DNA of 64,000 nucleotides from Arcobacter roscoffensis (GTDB lineage Bacteria; Campylobacterota; Campylobacteria; Campylobacterales; Arcobacteraceae): NCBI RefSeq assembly GCF_024267655.1, contig NZ_CP100595.1, positions 1,674,001 to 1,738,000 of the forward strand, read 5' to 3'. Shown piece by piece: positions 63,450 to 64,000 of this stretch (position 1 is its first letter; each line of letters starts with the position of its first letter). The notes under the pieces were generated by a model. It saw only the letters and a program-made list of their open reading frames with translations, ran no database searches and was not told where the DNA came from. The position numbers and the translations under genes were made by a program.

Positions 63450-63767
63450 ATAAGAATTACAGTTTCAGTAAAAGACTTAAAAATATTACAAGAACTTTGT
63501 AAAGACCATGGTCAAGCAGAACTATACAAAAAACTTCATTTAGAAGAAGAGAAATATCAAAAAAGTTTAACTGAAAAGAAAAGTAAAGCTACTAAAAAAG
63601 CTACTAAAACTAGACAAGAAACAGCTAAACGAAAGATTGAAGCTTCTGTAAATATGATGAGAATGTTTAATCAAAAAATTACAGTATACTCTGTGTCAAA
63701 AGAAGCACAGGTAAGCTACAACACTGCTTTAAAATACAAAGAATTTATAGAACAAAATGCAAAGTAA
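63450..63767 (+). CDS. HTH-like hypothetical protein with ATA start, 105 aa
   Basis: A 105-codon frame (R-I-T-V-S-V-K-D-L after the start) with no ATG, GTG or TTG at or upstream of its first codons. AAAGG at 63438-63442 lies 7 nt before ATA at 63450, the same layout as at ftsK. The protein has a Lys- and Glu-rich helical first half and a C-terminal segment VYSVSKEAQVSYNTALKYKEFIE that looks like a DNA-binding helix-turn-helix. A TATAAT box upstream and a strong hairpin at the end support a real gene. If ATA is rejected, the first ATG is deep inside, after about 70 codons. Function unknown; a regulator is possible. Confidence 0.7.
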   Translation: MRITVSVKDLKILQELCKDHGQAELYKKLHLEEEKYQKSLTEKKSKATKKATKTRQETAKRKIEASVNMMRMFNQKITVYSVSKEAQVSYNTALKYKEFIEQNAK

Positions 63768-63797
63768 TCTACTTTGCATTAAGTAACTATTTTTTAT
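63756..63797 (+). terminator. Terminator of the ATA-start gene
   Basis: A perfect 11-bp stem (63756-63766 with 63770-63780, 3-nt loop) spans the stop codon and is followed by a T-rich stretch (TATTTTTTATTTTTT). It separates the gene from moeA. Confidence 0.8.
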
Positions 63798-63837
63798 TTT
63801 TTGGTAATATTTCATTTACCTAAATTAGGAGAATGAA

Positions 63838-64000
63838 ATGAGAGAATTTATAAGTTACGACAAATCTTTAGAAATACTAAATAATATTAAACTATCAAAA
63901 CCTACAATACAAAAAGAGTTTTTAATCAATGCTATTGGAAAAGTAATAGCAAGTGATATTATAGCTGATCATAACTCACCTGAGTTTCCTACATCTGGAA
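63838..64000 (+). CDS. moeA: Molybdopterin molybdenumtransferase (3' truncated by window)
   Basis: Only the first 54 codons are in the window. The start MREFISYDKSLEILNNI and the segment INAIGKVIASDIIADHNSPEFPTSG match the N-terminal pattern of MoeA (GRVLAEDI...P.F..S.MDG), which inserts molybdate into molybdopterin. AGGAG precedes the ATG at 6 nt. It fits with mobB at 11.6 kb, although the two are not adjacent. Confidence is limited because only the N-terminus is visible. Confidence 0.8.
   Translation, partial: MREFISYDKSLEILNNIKLSKPTIQKEFLINAIGKVIASDIIADHNSPEFPTSG

Overview
This window is a typical chromosomal stretch of a low-GC member of the Campylobacterota, most likely Arcobacter or a close relative (Arcobacteraceae). 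I infer this from the AT-rich, densely packed sequence and from lineage-specific genes: the DnaA-binding protein HobA, a single XerH-type recombinase, the futalosine-pathway enzyme MqnC, a BamA-MqnC-M16 peptidase cluster and a lysC-hobA-holB-folP cluster. There are no transposases, prophage modules or CRISPR arrays, and no rRNA or tRNA genes that I could see. Starts are loose: TTG and GTG are common, and two genes appear to start at ATA behind good ribosome binding sites.

Layout. 1-6.6 kb: end of a RibB/RibA-like fusion, PEP carboxykinase, and the Na+-pumping oxaloacetate decarboxylase (oadG-oadA-oadB), a C4/C3 interconversion node. 6.7-7.6 kb: a possible 31-residue protein and an S24-family (LexA/CI-like) repressor with a near-consensus promoter. 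7.6-16.3 kb: a minus-strand run (MurF-N-like orphan, metG, small Cys protein, fbp, mobB, sirohydrochlorin chelatase, lytic transglycosylase, YggT protein, a degenerate gltX paralogue) resembling the Campylobacter metG-fbp-mobB region. 16.3-21 kb: M16 peptidase-like protein, mqnC, bamA. 21-26 kb: tyrA, then folP-holB-hobA-lysC and rppH. 26-32 kb: plus-strand hemW, prmC, M3 oligopeptidase, an Asn-rich coiled-coil protein, a small unknown, a palindrome that looks like the difH site, and xerH. 32-38.5 kb: a PAS-GGDEF protein and a chemotaxis operon (cheY-cheA-cheR-cheD-cheB). 38.5-55.2 kb: a long all-minus run (pnp, phosphoribosyltransferase, lptD, RDD protein, purD, a probable 6S RNA, hemD, SulP transporter, der, hpf, ftsK, lpxD, ilvH, ilvB). 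55.4-64 kb: a flagellin-like protein, ppx, pssA, a membrane GGDEF protein, a second SulP transporter, a small HExxH protein, a mini rod-like protein, thioredoxin 2, a DUF523 protein, a TtcA-like enzyme, two small unknowns and the start of moeA.

The most notable points are: the candidate difH site next to xerH, with ftsK 20 kb away and a uniformly minus-oriented gene run to its right; two probable AUA-initiated genes (ftsK and a 105-residue HTH-like protein); a glutamyl-tRNA synthetase paralogue that has lost its HIGH and KMSKR signatures; a CheY about eight residues short in its N-terminal half, next to a CheA with four [FY]G[FI]F[DE]D repeats; a rod-folded RNA locus beside purD fitting 6S RNA; stripped-down flagellin-like and rod-like proteins; and hairpins at all seven convergent gene junctions, most overlapping one or both reading frames. 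I found no obvious new multi-gene defence or mobile system.
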